Positions 21,130 through 29,848 of a DNA stretch of 64,000 nt are shown in pieces. The notes beneath the pieces were generated by a model. The model worked only from the letters and a program-made list of their open reading frames with translations. It made no database searches and was not told the origin of the DNA. How positions within the stretch are numbered: position 1 is the stretch's first letter; each line of letters starts with the position of its first letter. The stretch is from Pseudomonas umsongensis (GTDB lineage: Bacteria; Pseudomonadota; Gammaproteobacteria; Pseudomonadales; Pseudomonadaceae). The stretch spans positions 1,922,001-1,986,000 of the forward strand of contig NZ_NIWU01000001.1 in the NCBI RefSeq assembly GCF_002236105.1. The letters are read 5' to 3'. Made by a program: the position numbers and the translations under genes.

Positions 21130-21663
21130 TCAGAAGCGGATTTCAGCGGCAGGGACCACGTCGATCCGCGCCACCGAACTGCTCAGGTCGGCCCAATCCT
21201 TGTTGTGTTCGGCAATGATGTCTTCGGCCGTGGTTTTGCCATTGTCGACAGTGGAATGCGCGTCGGCGGCCAACACCACGTCGTAACCCAGTTGATGCGC
21301 CTGGCGCAGGGTTGCATTCACGCAGTAATCGGTTTGCAGGCCGCAGATGACCAGGCGATCGTAGTCTTGCACCGGCACCAGTTTCTGCAGGTTGGTCTGA
21401 TAGAACGAATCACCGGTGGTTTTACGTACGCGATGATCCTCGGGCGCAGTGTGCAGCCCTTGCGCCAATTGCCAGCCTGGAGCGCCATGCTTCAACAGGT
21501 CGCCCTCTTCTTCGTGCTGGATCAGCACCACTGCCACGCCGGCTTTTCTCGCCCGGGCACTCAGGCCATTGATCGTTTCAATGACGCGCTGGATCTCGAA
21601 GCACTCGTACTCGCCGGAGCACAGGGCCTGCTGGACGTCGATGATTAACAGTGCGGTGGTCAT
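21130..21663 (-). CDS. Isochorismatase-like cysteine hydrolase
   Basis: A 177-aa protein of the isochorismatase/nicotinamidase fold. The catalytic triad is visible as D9 (LLIIDVQ), a lysine in VRKTTGDSFY and a cysteine in GLQTDYCVNAT. Family members hydrolyse amides, carbamates or isochorismate; no siderophore genes are near, so a small-amide hydrolase is more likely. The ATG at 21663 follows AAGGAAGG. It is 63 bp downstream of the gamma-glutamyltransferase gene on the same strand. Confidence 0.88.
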   Translation of the reverse strand: MTTALLIIDVQQALCSGEYECFEIQRVIETINGLSARARKAGVAVVLIQHEEEGDLLKHGAPGWQLAQGLHTAPEDHRVRKTTGDSFYQTNLQKLVPVQDYDRLVICGLQTDYCVNATLRQAHQLGYDVVLAADAHSTVDNGKTTAEDIIAEHNKDWADLSSSVARIDVVPAAEIRF

Positions 21664-21726
21664 GGTACCTTCCTTGATGAGTTGAAAAATCAGGGGACGC
21701 GTGCGCCCCCCATTCAAACACAACCA

Positions 21727-23454
21727 TCAGTAACCCAGCGACAACCCGGTATTACGCCGTGGATCGTTGGCCCCGTAGAAACGGTTCTTGCCCACCGGCT
21801 TGCCCTCCAGCGACGGAGCCCCTACCAGGATTGCTGCCAGGTGGTTGGCGTCCTGGGGACCGGCAAACTTGTGGCCCCAGCTTTCGAGGATCTTCACCGT
21901 GTCGGGACTGGTGGTGAAGGTCTCCAGGTTGGTTTCCTCCGGCAGCCATTGCTGGTGGAAACGCGGCGCATCGACCGCTTCCTGGATGTTCATGCCGTAG
22001 TCGATCACGTTGAGCATGGTCAGCAGGGTCGCGGTGATGATGCGGCTGCCACCGGGGGTGCCGACCACCATTACCACTTTGCCGTCCTTGGTGACGATGG
22101 TTGGGCTCATGGACGACAACGGCGCCTTGCCGGGCGCGATGGCATTGGCCTCGCCCTGCACCAGGCCGTACATGTTCGGTACGCCGACTTTCGAGGTGAA
22201 ATCATCCATTTCGTCGTTGAGGATGACCCCGGTCTTGCTGGCCATGACCCCGGCACCGAACCAGTCGTTGAGGGTGTAGGTCACCGATACCGCGTTGCCC
22301 CATTTGTCGACGATGGAGTAATGGGTGGTGTTGCTGCCCTCATGGGGCGCCACGCCGGGCTTGAGATCCTTGGAGATGCCGGCCTTTTGCGGCTGGATGG
22401 CTTCGCGCAGCTTGGTCGCGTAGTTTTTGTCGAGTAAATGCGCGATCGGGTTTTTCACGAAGTCCGGGTCGCCCAGGTAGCTGTTGCGGTCCACATAGGC
22501 GTGGCGCATCGCTTCGATCTGGTAGTGCATGCCCTGGGCCGAGTGGTAGCCCAGGTCCTTCATCGGATAGCCTTCGAGGATGTTCATGATCTGGCAGATC
22601 ACCACCCCGCCGGAGCTCGGTGGCGGTGCCGAGACCACATGGTAGCCGCGATAGTCACACTCGATGGGTGCCAACTCGCGCGTCTTGTACTTGTCGAGGT
22701 CGGCCTGGGTGATGATGCCCTTGTTGGCTTGGCTGGAGGTGACGATGGCGTCGGCCACCCAGCCCTTGTAGAAACCGTCGGCGCCTTTCTCGGAGATTTC
22801 CCGCAGGGTTTTGCCGAGGTCTTTCTGTACCAGTTTCTGGCCGACCTGCATCGGCTCGCCATTGCTCAGGAAGATCGCGCCGGAATCCTTGATGTCCTTC
22901 TTGAACACGTCGGTGGCGTACTCCAGCAACTCGACATCGCCCTGCTCCATCACGAAGCCGTCTTCCGCCAGCTTGATCGCCGGGGCGATCACTTCCTTGC
23001 GCGGCTTGGTGCCGTATTTGGACAGCGCCAGCTCCATGCCGGACACGGTGCCCGGCACCCCGACGGCCAAGTGTCCGCGGGTGCTCAGGTCGGGGACGAC
23101 GTTGCCCGCCTTGTCCAGGTACATGTCGGCGGTAGCGGCCAGCGGGGCTTTTTCACGGAAGTCGAGGAAGGTCTTACGACCGTCGGCGAGTTGAATGGTC
23201 ATGAAACCGCCACCCCCCAGGTTACCGGCCGCGGGATACACCACCGCCAGCGCGTAACCCACTGCGACAGCGGCGTCGACCGCATTGCCGCCGTTCTTCA
23301 GCACATCCACGCCCACATGACTGGCCAAATGCTGGGCGGTGACCACCATGCCGTTTTCAGCCGCGACCGGGGCCACAGAGGCCGCATGGGCCATCAGGCA
23401 GCTGAGCGCCAACGAGGTCGCAATCAGCGATTTGGCAAAAGGTTCGTACTTCAT
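21727..23454 (-). CDS. ggt: Gamma-glutamyltransferase precursor
   Basis: A 575-aa periplasmic precursor with signal peptide (about residues 1-24, ending MAHAA). It self-cleaves to give a small subunit starting at T376 in NTTHYSIVD, the nucleophile that transfers or hydrolyses gamma-glutamyl groups from glutathione and related compounds. The glycine-rich GNLGGGGFM segment and the C-terminal GY are also typical. It is divergent from ogt. Confidence 0.95.
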   Translation of the reverse strand: MKYEPFAKSLIATSLALSCLMAHAASVAPVAAENGMVVTAQHLASHVGVDVLKNGGNAVDAAVAVGYALAVVYPAAGNLGGGGFMTIQLADGRKTFLDFREKAPLAATADMYLDKAGNVVPDLSTRGHLAVGVPGTVSGMELALSKYGTKPRKEVIAPAIKLAEDGFVMEQGDVELLEYATDVFKKDIKDSGAIFLSNGEPMQVGQKLVQKDLGKTLREISEKGADGFYKGWVADAIVTSSQANKGIITQADLDKYKTRELAPIECDYRGYHVVSAPPPSSGGVVICQIMNILEGYPMKDLGYHSAQGMHYQIEAMRHAYVDRNSYLGDPDFVKNPIAHLLDKNYATKLREAIQPQKAGISKDLKPGVAPHEGSNTTHYSIVDKWGNAVSVTYTLNDWFGAGVMASKTGVILNDEMDDFTSKVGVPNMYGLVQGEANAIAPGKAPLSSMSPTIVTKDGKVVMVVGTPGGSRIITATLLTMLNVIDYGMNIQEAVDAPRFHQQWLPEETNLETFTTSPDTVKILESWGHKFAGPQDANHLAAILVGAPSLEGKPVGKNRFYGANDPRRNTGLSLGY

Positions 23455-23589
23455 GAGTCGGTCTCTTTTTGTTTTAAAGTAGGAAAACGCTTCAAGAGCA
23501 GTAGGCAGTATGGTCGGGATTGCATATTGCGCCTCCCCGGCGAGGCAGTATGCTTAACACCTGTTCAGCAATTCGGCGATGCGTGCGGC

Positions 23590-24102
23590 ATGACCTACAC
23601 CTACATCACCTTGGCATCACCCGTCGGCGAGTTGAAGCTGGTAGCGAACGATTGCCGTCTGGCGGCCATCCTCTGGGAAAATGACAAACCAGGCCGGGTG
23701 CGCCTCGGCCCGATGGATGAAGCGCCGGACAACCCGGTCCTGATGCGCACTGCGCAACAGTTGCGCGAATACTTCGCGGGCACACGCCAGGCGTTCGAGC
23801 TCGACCTTGATTTTGCCGGGACGGAATTTCAGAAGAAGGTCTGGAGGGCCTTGTTGACCATTCCCTTTGGCCAGACCCGCAGCTACAGCCAGATCGCCGA
23901 GCAGATCGGCCACCCGAGCGCGGTGCGGGCAGTGGGTGCGGCGAATGGCAGGAATCCGATTTCGATCATCGCGCCCTGTCATCGGGTGATTGGCGCGTCG
24001 GGGAAATTGACCGGGTTTGCCGGGGGGCTGGAGGCGAAGCAGACGTTGCTCACGCTGGAAGGCGGCCAATGGCCCGAAACCGCGCGCCTCCCGGGCTTTT
24101 GA
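23590..24102 (+). CDS. ogt: Methylated-DNA--protein-cysteine methyltransferase
   Basis: A 170-aa single-turnover repair protein that removes methyl groups from O6-methylguanine and O4-methylthymine. The acceptor is C130 in the motif PCHRVIG. It lacks an AdaA domain, so it is the Ogt rather than Ada type. The start ATG has only a weak ribosome site; no better start is nearby. A family B repeat begins five bases after the stop. Confidence 0.93.
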   Translation: MTYTYITLASPVGELKLVANDCRLAAILWENDKPGRVRLGPMDEAPDNPVLMRTAQQLREYFAGTRQAFELDLDFAGTEFQKKVWRALLTIPFGQTRSYSQIAEQIGHPSAVRAVGAANGRNPISIIAPCHRVIGASGKLTGFAGGLEAKQTLLTLEGGQWPETARLPGF

Positions 24103-24106
24103 TCTT

Positions 24107-24190
24107 GTAGGAGCTGCCGCAGGCTGCGATCTTTTGATCTTGTTGTTTAAAAAGCAAAGTCAAAAGATCGCAGCCTGCGGCAGCTCCTAC
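24107..24190. repeat. Long inverted repeat, family B1
   Basis: Near-perfect arms GTAGGAGCTGCCGCAGGCTG..., with spacer around 24146. It sits between the convergent ogt and hemerythrin-like genes and likely terminates both. Confidence 0.92.
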
Positions 24191-24199
24191 AGGACTACA

Positions 24200-24646
24200 T
24201 CACGCCGGTGTAGAAAGCTGCGCCTTGTATTCCTTTTGATACTGCGTCGCCAGCGACTCTTTCTGCTTGTCGTCAAGCAACTTGCCCGCCATCTGGAAGA
24301 ACTTCTGCTCCTCTTCTTCAAGGTGGTGATGGACCTTCTCGGACAATTTCTTCGCCGTCGCCAGCCAGGCCGGGCTGGACATCTCGGTGCTGTCCAGTTC
24401 TTCCATCATCTCATCCATCTCGTGGTGCTCGGAGATCGCGTGGCGACTGAGGTCTACGCCATTGTCGAATTCCATCAGCGGGATGTAGAAATGCCGTTCT
24501 TCAGCGGTTTCGTGAGCCTGCAGTTCTGACTTGAGCTGCTTGTATGCGTCGACGCGCTCAGGGGTATCGCCGCTGGTGCGGATCAGGGCTTTGGCGTAGG
24601 TACGCTGGCGCTCGTGGCTTTCGCGCAAGGCTTCGAAAATATTCAC
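24200..24646 (-). CDS. Hemerythrin HHE-domain protein
   Basis: A 148-aa all-helical protein with histidine/glutamate metal ligands spread as H11, H45 with E49, H76-H77 and H106-H108 with E109-E112 (HHHLEEEE). Such proteins bind a di-iron site and sense or carry oxygen, NO or iron. The start is GTG at 24646 with GAGGA six bases upstream. No partner gene is adjacent. Confidence 0.85.
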   Translation of the reverse strand: MNIFEALRESHERQRTYAKALIRTSGDTPERVDAYKQLKSELQAHETAEERHFYIPLMEFDNGVDLSRHAISEHHEMDEMMEELDSTEMSSPAWLATAKKLSEKVHHHLEEEEQKFFQMAGKLLDDKQKESLATQYQKEYKAQLSTPA

Positions 24647-24791
24647 GGAATGTCCTCATCAGTCGCACTCGGGAATGGCGCGTCACAACAAGTGACCTCC
24701 GCGCACTGGCGACGGTTCCACTGGCTGAGGGTCATGGAACTATGGCGGCAACCACGATAGGCTGCCGATTCACTGCCATAAGGACATTGCC

Positions 24792-25217
24792 ATGAACCTG
24801 CGGATAGAGTTCTCGCCCACCCCCACGGAAGAAGAGCGCCAGGCCATCCTGATGCCGCTGCGCGCCTACAATGCCTCGAAGGCCGACGGCGCCGTACCCG
24901 AGCATATCGCCCTGCTGGTACGTGACGAAAACGATGTGATCCTTGGTGGCCTTTACGCCAGGTTGTTCTACCAGTGGATGTTCATCGACCTGCTATCGGT
25001 GCCGGAGCAGGCCCGGGGACAGGGCATGGGCACGAAGCTGATGCAGATGGCCGAAGACCTGGCGCGGGAGAAAAAATGCGTGGGAATGTGGCTCGATACC
25101 TTTGAATTCCAGGCACCGGAGTTCTACAGGAAATGCGGCTACAGCGAGATTGGGCATATCGCCGACTACCCGCCGGGGTACAAGCACTTCTTCTTCCAGA
25201 AGCGCCTGGACTACTGA
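24792..25217 (+). CDS. GNAT-family N-acetyltransferase
   Basis: A 141-aa acetyl-CoA-dependent transferase. The acetyl-CoA loop is QARGQGMGTKLM (about residues 77-88), followed by the fold's C-terminal element FYRKCGY. The substrate is unknown. It is preceded by about 145 bp of intergenic DNA with its own promoter presumably, and followed by a family B repeat. Confidence 0.88.
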   Translation: MNLRIEFSPTPTEEERQAILMPLRAYNASKADGAVPEHIALLVRDENDVILGGLYARLFYQWMFIDLLSVPEQARGQGMGTKLMQMAEDLAREKKCVGMWLDTFEFQAPEFYRKCGYSEIGHIADYPPGYKHFFFQKRLDY

Positions 25218-25234
25218 TCACAACGCGAATCCCT

Positions 25235-25330
25235 GTAGGAGCTGCCGCAGGCTGCGATCTTTTGATCTTCGACGGACTTGAGATCGAGAAAAAACAAGAT
25301 CAAAAGATCGCAGCCTGCGGCAGCTCCTAC
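25235..25330. repeat. Long inverted repeat, family B1
   Basis: Perfect outer arms GTAGGAGCTGCCGCAGGCTG and GCGATCTTTTGATCTT, spacer about 25270-25295. It separates the convergent GNAT and lipoprotein genes. Confidence 0.92.
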
Positions 25331-25353
25331 AGGGCATGCATCAACCCATCAGA

Positions 25354-25704
25354 TCAGAGGCAGGTGGCCAGTGCCGCCAAGCGGCGCTTGGCGACGAAGT
25401 CGTCTTGCTGAGCGTAGTAACTCAATACGGTGCCCGAGGCATCGGTGGTCACGTCGACGAACGACTCGGCCGAGCGGGTATAGACGGTGGTGCTCCCCTT
25501 CGCTCCCGGCTCCAGGTACGCCGCAGCATCAACGCCGAACACCGCTTCGTCCTGCCAGGAATACTGCACGCACTGGGCGACGTCCTTGGCCGGCTTGTCG
25601 GAGTTCAAGGTCTTGTACGGGGCCTTGGTACGAGCATCGTTCATCGCCGAGCCCGCGCATCCCGCCAGCAAGGTAGCGGCCAGCGCCACCATCAGAATTC
25701 GCAT
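25354..25704 (-). CDS. Small putative lipoprotein of unknown function
   Basis: A 116-aa protein with a lipoprotein signal: MRILMVALAATLLAGC, the lipobox LAGC placing the lipidated cysteine at residue 16. The rest has no family I recognise. The ATG at 25704 is chosen because GAGTGA lies five bases before; an upstream GTG (25713) is possible. It is probably an inner- or outer-membrane-anchored periplasmic protein. Confidence 0.75.
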   Translation of the reverse strand: MRILMVALAATLLAGCAGSAMNDARTKAPYKTLNSDKPAKDVAQCVQYSWQDEAVFGVDAAAYLEPGAKGSTTVYTRSAESFVDVTTDASGTVLSYYAQQDDFVAKRRLAALATCL

Positions 25705-25852
25705 TGCATTCACTCATGAGGAAAAAGCGGACTGTATCACCGCGGCAGGGCGTATCGTTCTGCTTTACTTCATTAAAACCGCGACATCGCGTGACGATTC
25801 GCGCACCCTGTCGAGCCAATAGCGCTGTATTACACCTTTCACTGGACGCCCC

Positions 25853-26101
25853 ATGACACCCAACGCCGAGTTTTACAAACCGACCACTGAATATGCCGAC
25901 AAGCTGATCAGCCAGATCGGTCAGACACCGTCCTGGATCGCCAAGCGAATCGGCGTCACCGACAAGCGCATTCGTTACATCCTTGAGGGCGAAAGAACCG
26001 TCAAGGGTGAAACCACGCCGATCCAGATGACCTATACCGAGCAGTTTGCACTCGAATGTCTGGCGGCAGCGGCCAAGGCCAGCAAGAAGCAGTCTTCGTA
26101 A
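25853..26101 (+). CDS. Small helix-turn-helix-like protein, unknown
   Basis: An 82-aa protein. Residues about 15-45 (KLISQIGQTPSWIAKRIGVT) resemble the helix-turn-helix of Cro/CI-type repressors, and the C-terminus is alanine/lysine-rich. It may bind DNA, but no operator or partner is evident. It lies 20 bp before the next small gene on the same strand, so they may form a unit. Confidence 0.65.
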   Translation: MTPNAEFYKPTTEYADKLISQIGQTPSWIAKRIGVTDKRIRYILEGERTVKGETTPIQMTYTEQFALECLAAAAKASKKQSS

Positions 26102-26121
26102 TTCGTACTCAAGGAGCGACC

Positions 26122-26451
26122 ATGGCGGCACCCGAGCAACAACACGAACTGGCGCTGGAAAAGTTTCTCGACCAACGTCCCGAACTGCGCATCGAGCTCG
26201 ACCACCTCAACCCGCTGCTGGCCCAGGCCAAGGGCGAGACCCTCGCGCAGTTTCGCGATGATCGTTTACACGAGGCCTTTGAAGCCGAAGCCGAGCGCCT
26301 GGGTTTGTTTGCCTGGGAGCTGACACTGCAATTGACCGCCGCCACTCCTGAGGACTATCAGGCCCAGCGCCTGGAAGTGCACCGGGAAGTCGCGCAAATG
26401 GCCGGCATGGACTGGCTGGAGTATTGCGACCTGTACGGGATACAACCGTAA
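26122..26451 (+). CDS. Small helical protein, DUF6388-like
   Basis: A 109-aa acidic, probably all-helical protein starting at the ATG after AAGGAGCG. It looks like the Pseudomonas family known to me as DUF6388, whose function is unknown. No catalytic motif or signal peptide is visible. Confidence 0.7.
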   Translation: MAAPEQQHELALEKFLDQRPELRIELDHLNPLLAQAKGETLAQFRDDRLHEAFEAEAERLGLFAWELTLQLTAATPEDYQAQRLEVHREVAQMAGMDWLEYCDLYGIQP

Positions 26452-26475
26452 CCTTTGCTGAGGATCACTGCATCG

Positions 26476-27180
26476 ATGCTGCCCACCGCCTCGAAGACCC
26501 ACGCCAGCCCCGGACACCTGCACACGCAGAAATGGCGTGGGCGCATCGGCCTGAGCCTGGTGGCCATGCTTTCGGTGCTGGCCGGCATGACTGACGCGAT
26601 CGGTTTCATGGCCAGTGGCGATTTCGTCTCGTTCATGAGCGGCAATACCACCCGGATGGCCGTCGCCATCAGTGCCGGCGACCTTGGGTTGACCCTGCGC
26701 CTGGTGATCCTCATCGCCACCTTCATCTTTGGCAATGCGCTGGGCATTATCGTCAGCCGCCTGAGCAGGCGCCGGTCACTGCCCTTGCTGTTGTGCATTG
26801 CCGCCCCGCTGTGCGCCGCAGCGGCCTGGCCCTATGACTCGCAATTGCCTGCCCTGCTGGCAGCCATCATCGCCATGGGCATGCTCAATGCCGCCGTGGA
26901 AGAGGTCAACGGCCTGCCGGTCGGCCTGACCTATGTGACCGGAGCCCTGTCGCGCTTTGGCCGCGGACTGGGGCGCTGGATGCTCGGCGAGCGCCGCAAC
27001 GGTTGGCGCGTGCAACTGATCCCCTGGACCGGCATGTTCGCCGGCGCGGTACTCGGTGCCGTGCTGGAACATCATTTCGGGCTCAAGGCGCTGTTTGCCA
27101 GCGGCCTGCTGGCGGCTGCGCTGGGAGTGCTGTCACTGAAGATCCCGCGGCGTTGGCAGTTGGGCTACATGCCGCGCTGA
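26476..27180 (+). CDS. YoaK/DUF1275-family membrane protein
   Basis: A 234-aa inner-membrane protein with about six hydrophobic segments starting near residue 25. The region TDAIGFMASGDFVSFMSGNTT is characteristic of DUF1275 (YoaK) proteins, which are often predicted as small permeases but uncharacterised. The ATG at 26476 has a modest GAGG upstream; a TTG at 26455 is an alternative. Confidence 0.82.
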   Translation: MLPTASKTHASPGHLHTQKWRGRIGLSLVAMLSVLAGMTDAIGFMASGDFVSFMSGNTTRMAVAISAGDLGLTLRLVILIATFIFGNALGIIVSRLSRRRSLPLLLCIAAPLCAAAAWPYDSQLPALLAAIIAMGMLNAAVEEVNGLPVGLTYVTGALSRFGRGLGRWMLGERRNGWRVQLIPWTGMFAGAVLGAVLEHHFGLKALFASGLLAAALGVLSLKIPRRWQLGYMPR

Positions 27181-27202
27181 TTTTTTTGCTGCCTGTGCGG
27201 GC

Positions 27203-27298
27203 CTCTTCGCGAGCAGGCTCGCTCCCACAGGTTTTGCGGTGCAGCTGTGAACTTTGCCATCACACAAATCCCTGTGGGAGCGAGCCTGCTCGCGAAGG
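27203..27298. repeat. Family A REP pair in reversed arrangement
   Basis: Here the unit ending ...CTCGCTCCCACAGG comes first and the unit starting CCTGTGGGAGCGAG comes second, the opposite of the usual doublets in this window. About 40 bp separate them. It lies between the DUF1275 gene and tusD. Confidence 0.9.
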
Positions 27299-27378
27299 GG
27301 CCCACACCGGTAACATCGATTTAGCCCCTGCGCCGATAAAGCTTTATCATGGCCGCAGTTTCGCTGATCGAGTCCGCC

Positions 27379-27771
27379 ATGAAGTTCGCCATCGCCGTAT
27401 TTTCCGCCGCCCATGCGCCCTCTTCGCGCCGCGCCTTGCTGTTCGCCCAGGCGCTGCTTGCCGGCGGGCATGAGATTGTCCGGCTGTTTTTCTACCAGGA
27501 TGGCGTTTACAACGCGTCCGGCAGCGTGGTCACACCCCAGGACGAGCTGGATGTGCCCCGGCAATGGCGCACCTTCGTCAGCGAAAACCAACTCGATGGC
27601 GTGGTGTGCATCGCCGCCGCCTTGCGCCGTGGCGTGTTGAACGAGGAGGAAGCCAGGCGCTATCAGCGCGAGGCTGTCGCCGTCGGCGCGCCGTGGGAAT
27701 TGTCCGGGCTGGGGCAGTTGCATGACGCCGTGCAGGATGCCGACCGCCTGATCTGCTTCGGAGGTGCGTGA
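27379..27771 (+). CDS. tusD: Sulfurtransferase TusD
   Basis: A 130-aa subunit of the cytoplasmic TusBCD complex that accepts persulfide sulfur from TusA and passes it to TusE for tRNA 2-thiouridine synthesis. The active cysteine is in DGVVCIAAALRRGV, matching the E. coli TusD site. The true start is the ATG at 27379 (MKFAIAVFS). It is first of five tightly linked genes tusD-C-B-E-ybiB. Confidence 0.94.
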   Translation: MKFAIAVFSAAHAPSSRRALLFAQALLAGGHEIVRLFFYQDGVYNASGSVVTPQDELDVPRQWRTFVSENQLDGVVCIAAALRRGVLNEEEARRYQREAVAVGAPWELSGLGQLHDAVQDADRLICFGGA

Positions 27772-27772
27772 A

Positions 27773-28135
27773 ATGGCCAAGTCCTTGCTGATCATCAGCC
27801 GCCAGTCGCCCTGGTCCGGTCCAGGCGCACGCGAAGCGCTGGACATCGTGCTGGCGGGAGGCGCCTTCGATCTGCCGATCGGCCTGCTGTTTCTCGACGA
27901 CGGCGTGTTCCAGCTCGCCCCTCATCAGCACGCCAAGGCCCTGCAACAGAAAGACCTGAGCGCCAACCTGCAGGCGCTGCCGATGTTCGGCGTCGAAGAA
28001 CTGTTTGTCTGTGCCGACAGCGCTGCCGAACGTGGCCTGGACCCAGGTGCCCTGGCACTGGAGGAAGCCCGCGTGTTGGCCGCCCACGAAATCACCGCAC
28101 TCATTGACCATTACGACCAGGTGATCACCCTCTGA
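27773..28135 (+). CDS. tusC: Sulfurtransferase complex subunit TusC
   Basis: A 120-aa DsrE/F-like protein (KSLLIISRQSPWSG at the N-terminus). It is a structural partner in TusBCD. It begins one base after the tusD stop, and its own stop overlaps the tusB start, showing translational coupling. Confidence 0.93.
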   Translation: MAKSLLIISRQSPWSGPGAREALDIVLAGGAFDLPIGLLFLDDGVFQLAPHQHAKALQQKDLSANLQALPMFGVEELFVCADSAAERGLDPGALALEEARVLAAHEITALIDHYDQVITL

Positions 28136-28428
28136 TGTCGACTTTGCATGTGTTGTCTCATTCCCCGTTCGGCGACGACCGCCTGAACAGCTGCCTGCGC
28201 ATAATCGGCGCCAACGACGCATTGCTGCTGTGCGGTGACGCCGCCTATGCCCTGCAGCCGGGCAGCGCCCCTTTCACGGCGCTGAGTGCGCGCGGCCTGG
28301 CCCTCTACGTGCTGGCCGAAGATGCCCAGGCCCGGGCTATCGAAGTTCCGGGTTGGGCTACGGCTGTCGATTATCCGGCCTTCGTCGAACTGTCGATCCA
28401 CCACGCCAAGGTCAACAGCTGGTTATGA
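28135..28428 (+). CDS. tusB: Sulfurtransferase complex subunit TusB
   Basis: A 97-aa DsrH-like subunit. Its ATG overlaps the tusC stop (TGATG) and its TGA overlaps the tusE ATG. The typical N-terminal STLHVLSHSPF matches the family. It completes the heterohexamer with TusC and TusD. Confidence 0.92.
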   Translation: MSTLHVLSHSPFGDDRLNSCLRIIGANDALLLCGDAAYALQPGSAPFTALSARGLALYVLAEDAQARAIEVPGWATAVDYPAFVELSIHHAKVNSWL

Positions 28429-28760
28429 ATGTATTGACGGTCGGCGCGCGCGCCATCGAGCTGGACAAGGACGGTTTTCTGCTGGAGCTCAGTGACTGGT
28501 CGGCAGACGTCGCCAGTGCCCTGGCCGCCGCCGAAGACATCGAGTTGAGCCCGGAGCACTGGGAAATCCTCGAACTGTTGCGCAGCTTCTACGCCGAATT
28601 CCAGCTGTCGCCGGCGACCCGGCCGCTGATCAAGTACACCGCATTGAAACTCGGCCCGGACAAAGGCAACAGCCTGCACCTGAACCGACTGTTCAAAGGC
28701 ACCCCTGCCAAACTCGCCGCGAAACTGGCGGGCCTGCCCAAACCGACGAATTGCCTATGA
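28425..28760 (+). CDS. tusE: Sulfur carrier TusE (DsrC family)
   Basis: A 111-aa carrier that takes persulfide from TusBCD and presents it to MnmA. The essential cysteine is the penultimate residue (KPTNCL), as in DsrC/TusE. It overlaps both neighbours by four bases. MnmA is encoded at 49885 in this window. Confidence 0.94.
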   Translation: MNVLTVGARAIELDKDGFLLELSDWSADVASALAAAEDIELSPEHWEILELLRSFYAEFQLSPATRPLIKYTALKLGPDKGNSLHLNRLFKGTPAKLAAKLAGLPKPTNCL

Positions 28761-29758
28761 CCGACTACCCAGCGTTGACCCTCGAAACGCCCGCCGAGCA
28801 CCCGTTCGCCCAATTCGTGCGCATCCTCGGCAAAGGCAAGCGTGGTGCCCGTGACCTGACGCGTGAAGAAGCCCGCGCCGCCATGGGCATGGTGCTTGAC
28901 GACCAAGTCGAGGACACCCAGCTCGGCGCGTTCCTGATGCTGTTGCGCCACAAGGAAGAAAGCGCGCAGGAAATGGCCGGTTTTACCGAGGCCCTGCGCG
29001 AGCGCTTGCAAGCGCCGGCACTGGCGGTCGACCTCGACTGGCCGACCTATGCCGGCAAGAAGCGTCATCTGCCGTGGTACCTGCTGGCCGCCAAGTGCCT
29101 GGCGCAGAACGGTGTGCGGGTGTTCATGCACGGTGGCGGCGCGCACACCGCCGGTCGACTCTACAGCGAACAACTGCTCGATGAACTGAACATCCCGTTG
29201 TGCCGCGACTGGCAGCAGGTCGGCACAGCGCTGGACAACGGCGGCCTGGCCTTCATGCCGTTGGTGGATTGGGCGCCGCAACTGCAGCGCATGATCGACC
29301 TGCGCAACACCCTCGGCCTGCGCTCGCCGATCCACTCCCTGGCGCGCATTCTCAATCCGTTGGGCGCCCGTTGCGGCCTGCAAAGCATCTTCCACCCCGG
29401 CTATCAGGCAGTGCATCGCGATGCCAGCGGCTTGCTCGGCGACACTGCGATCGTGGTCAAGGGCGATGGCGGCGAGATCGAGATCAACCCCGACGCCGAC
29501 AGCCACTTGTACGGCACCACCGGCGGCGAGAGCTGGGATGAGGAGTGGCCGCAACTGTCGAGCCAGCGCCACGTCAAACCCGCCAGCCTGGAACCGGCGC
29601 ACCTCAAGGCGGTATGGCGCGGCGAAGTGGTGGACAGCTACCCGCAAATGGCCCTGATCTCGACCATGGCCCTGGCGCTGCGCGGCCTCGGCCATAGCCG
29701 CGAGCAGGCGTTCGAGACTGCCCAACAGTACTGGGATGCGCGGGACAAATCGATTTAA
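28757..29758 (+). CDS. ybiB: YbiB/TrpD2-family glycosyltransferase-like protein
   Basis: A 333-aa protein of the anthranilate phosphoribosyltransferase fold. It is related to TrpD but lacks the tryptophan-operon context; E. coli YbiB relatives bind nucleic acids. The N-terminal helix bundle (REEARAAMGMVLDDQVEDTQ) and the loop HGGGAHTAGR are visible. The ATG overlaps the tusE stop, so it belongs to the tus operon, hinting at a link with RNA modification. Confidence 0.85.
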   Translation: MTDYPALTLETPAEHPFAQFVRILGKGKRGARDLTREEARAAMGMVLDDQVEDTQLGAFLMLLRHKEESAQEMAGFTEALRERLQAPALAVDLDWPTYAGKKRHLPWYLLAAKCLAQNGVRVFMHGGGAHTAGRLYSEQLLDELNIPLCRDWQQVGTALDNGGLAFMPLVDWAPQLQRMIDLRNTLGLRSPIHSLARILNPLGARCGLQSIFHPGYQAVHRDASGLLGDTAIVVKGDGGEIEINPDADSHLYGTTGGESWDEEWPQLSSQRHVKPASLEPAHLKAVWRGEVVDSYPQMALISTMALALRGLGHSREQAFETAQQYWDARDKSI

Positions 29759-29848
29759 TCGATCATAACCCATTAATATTTGCGCTTTTTTATCGAACCT
29801 ATGAGCTTAGACTCCTCTCCAACGCTTATCGATTGAGGAGACTTGGAC

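Noticed and set aside
29759..29848. tRNA gene between ybiB and the hydroquinone reductase, or near infA, as some Pseudomonas maps have tRNA-Ser in this neighbourhood.
   Set aside because: No cloverleaf with the T-loop GTTCRA pattern was found in these gaps.
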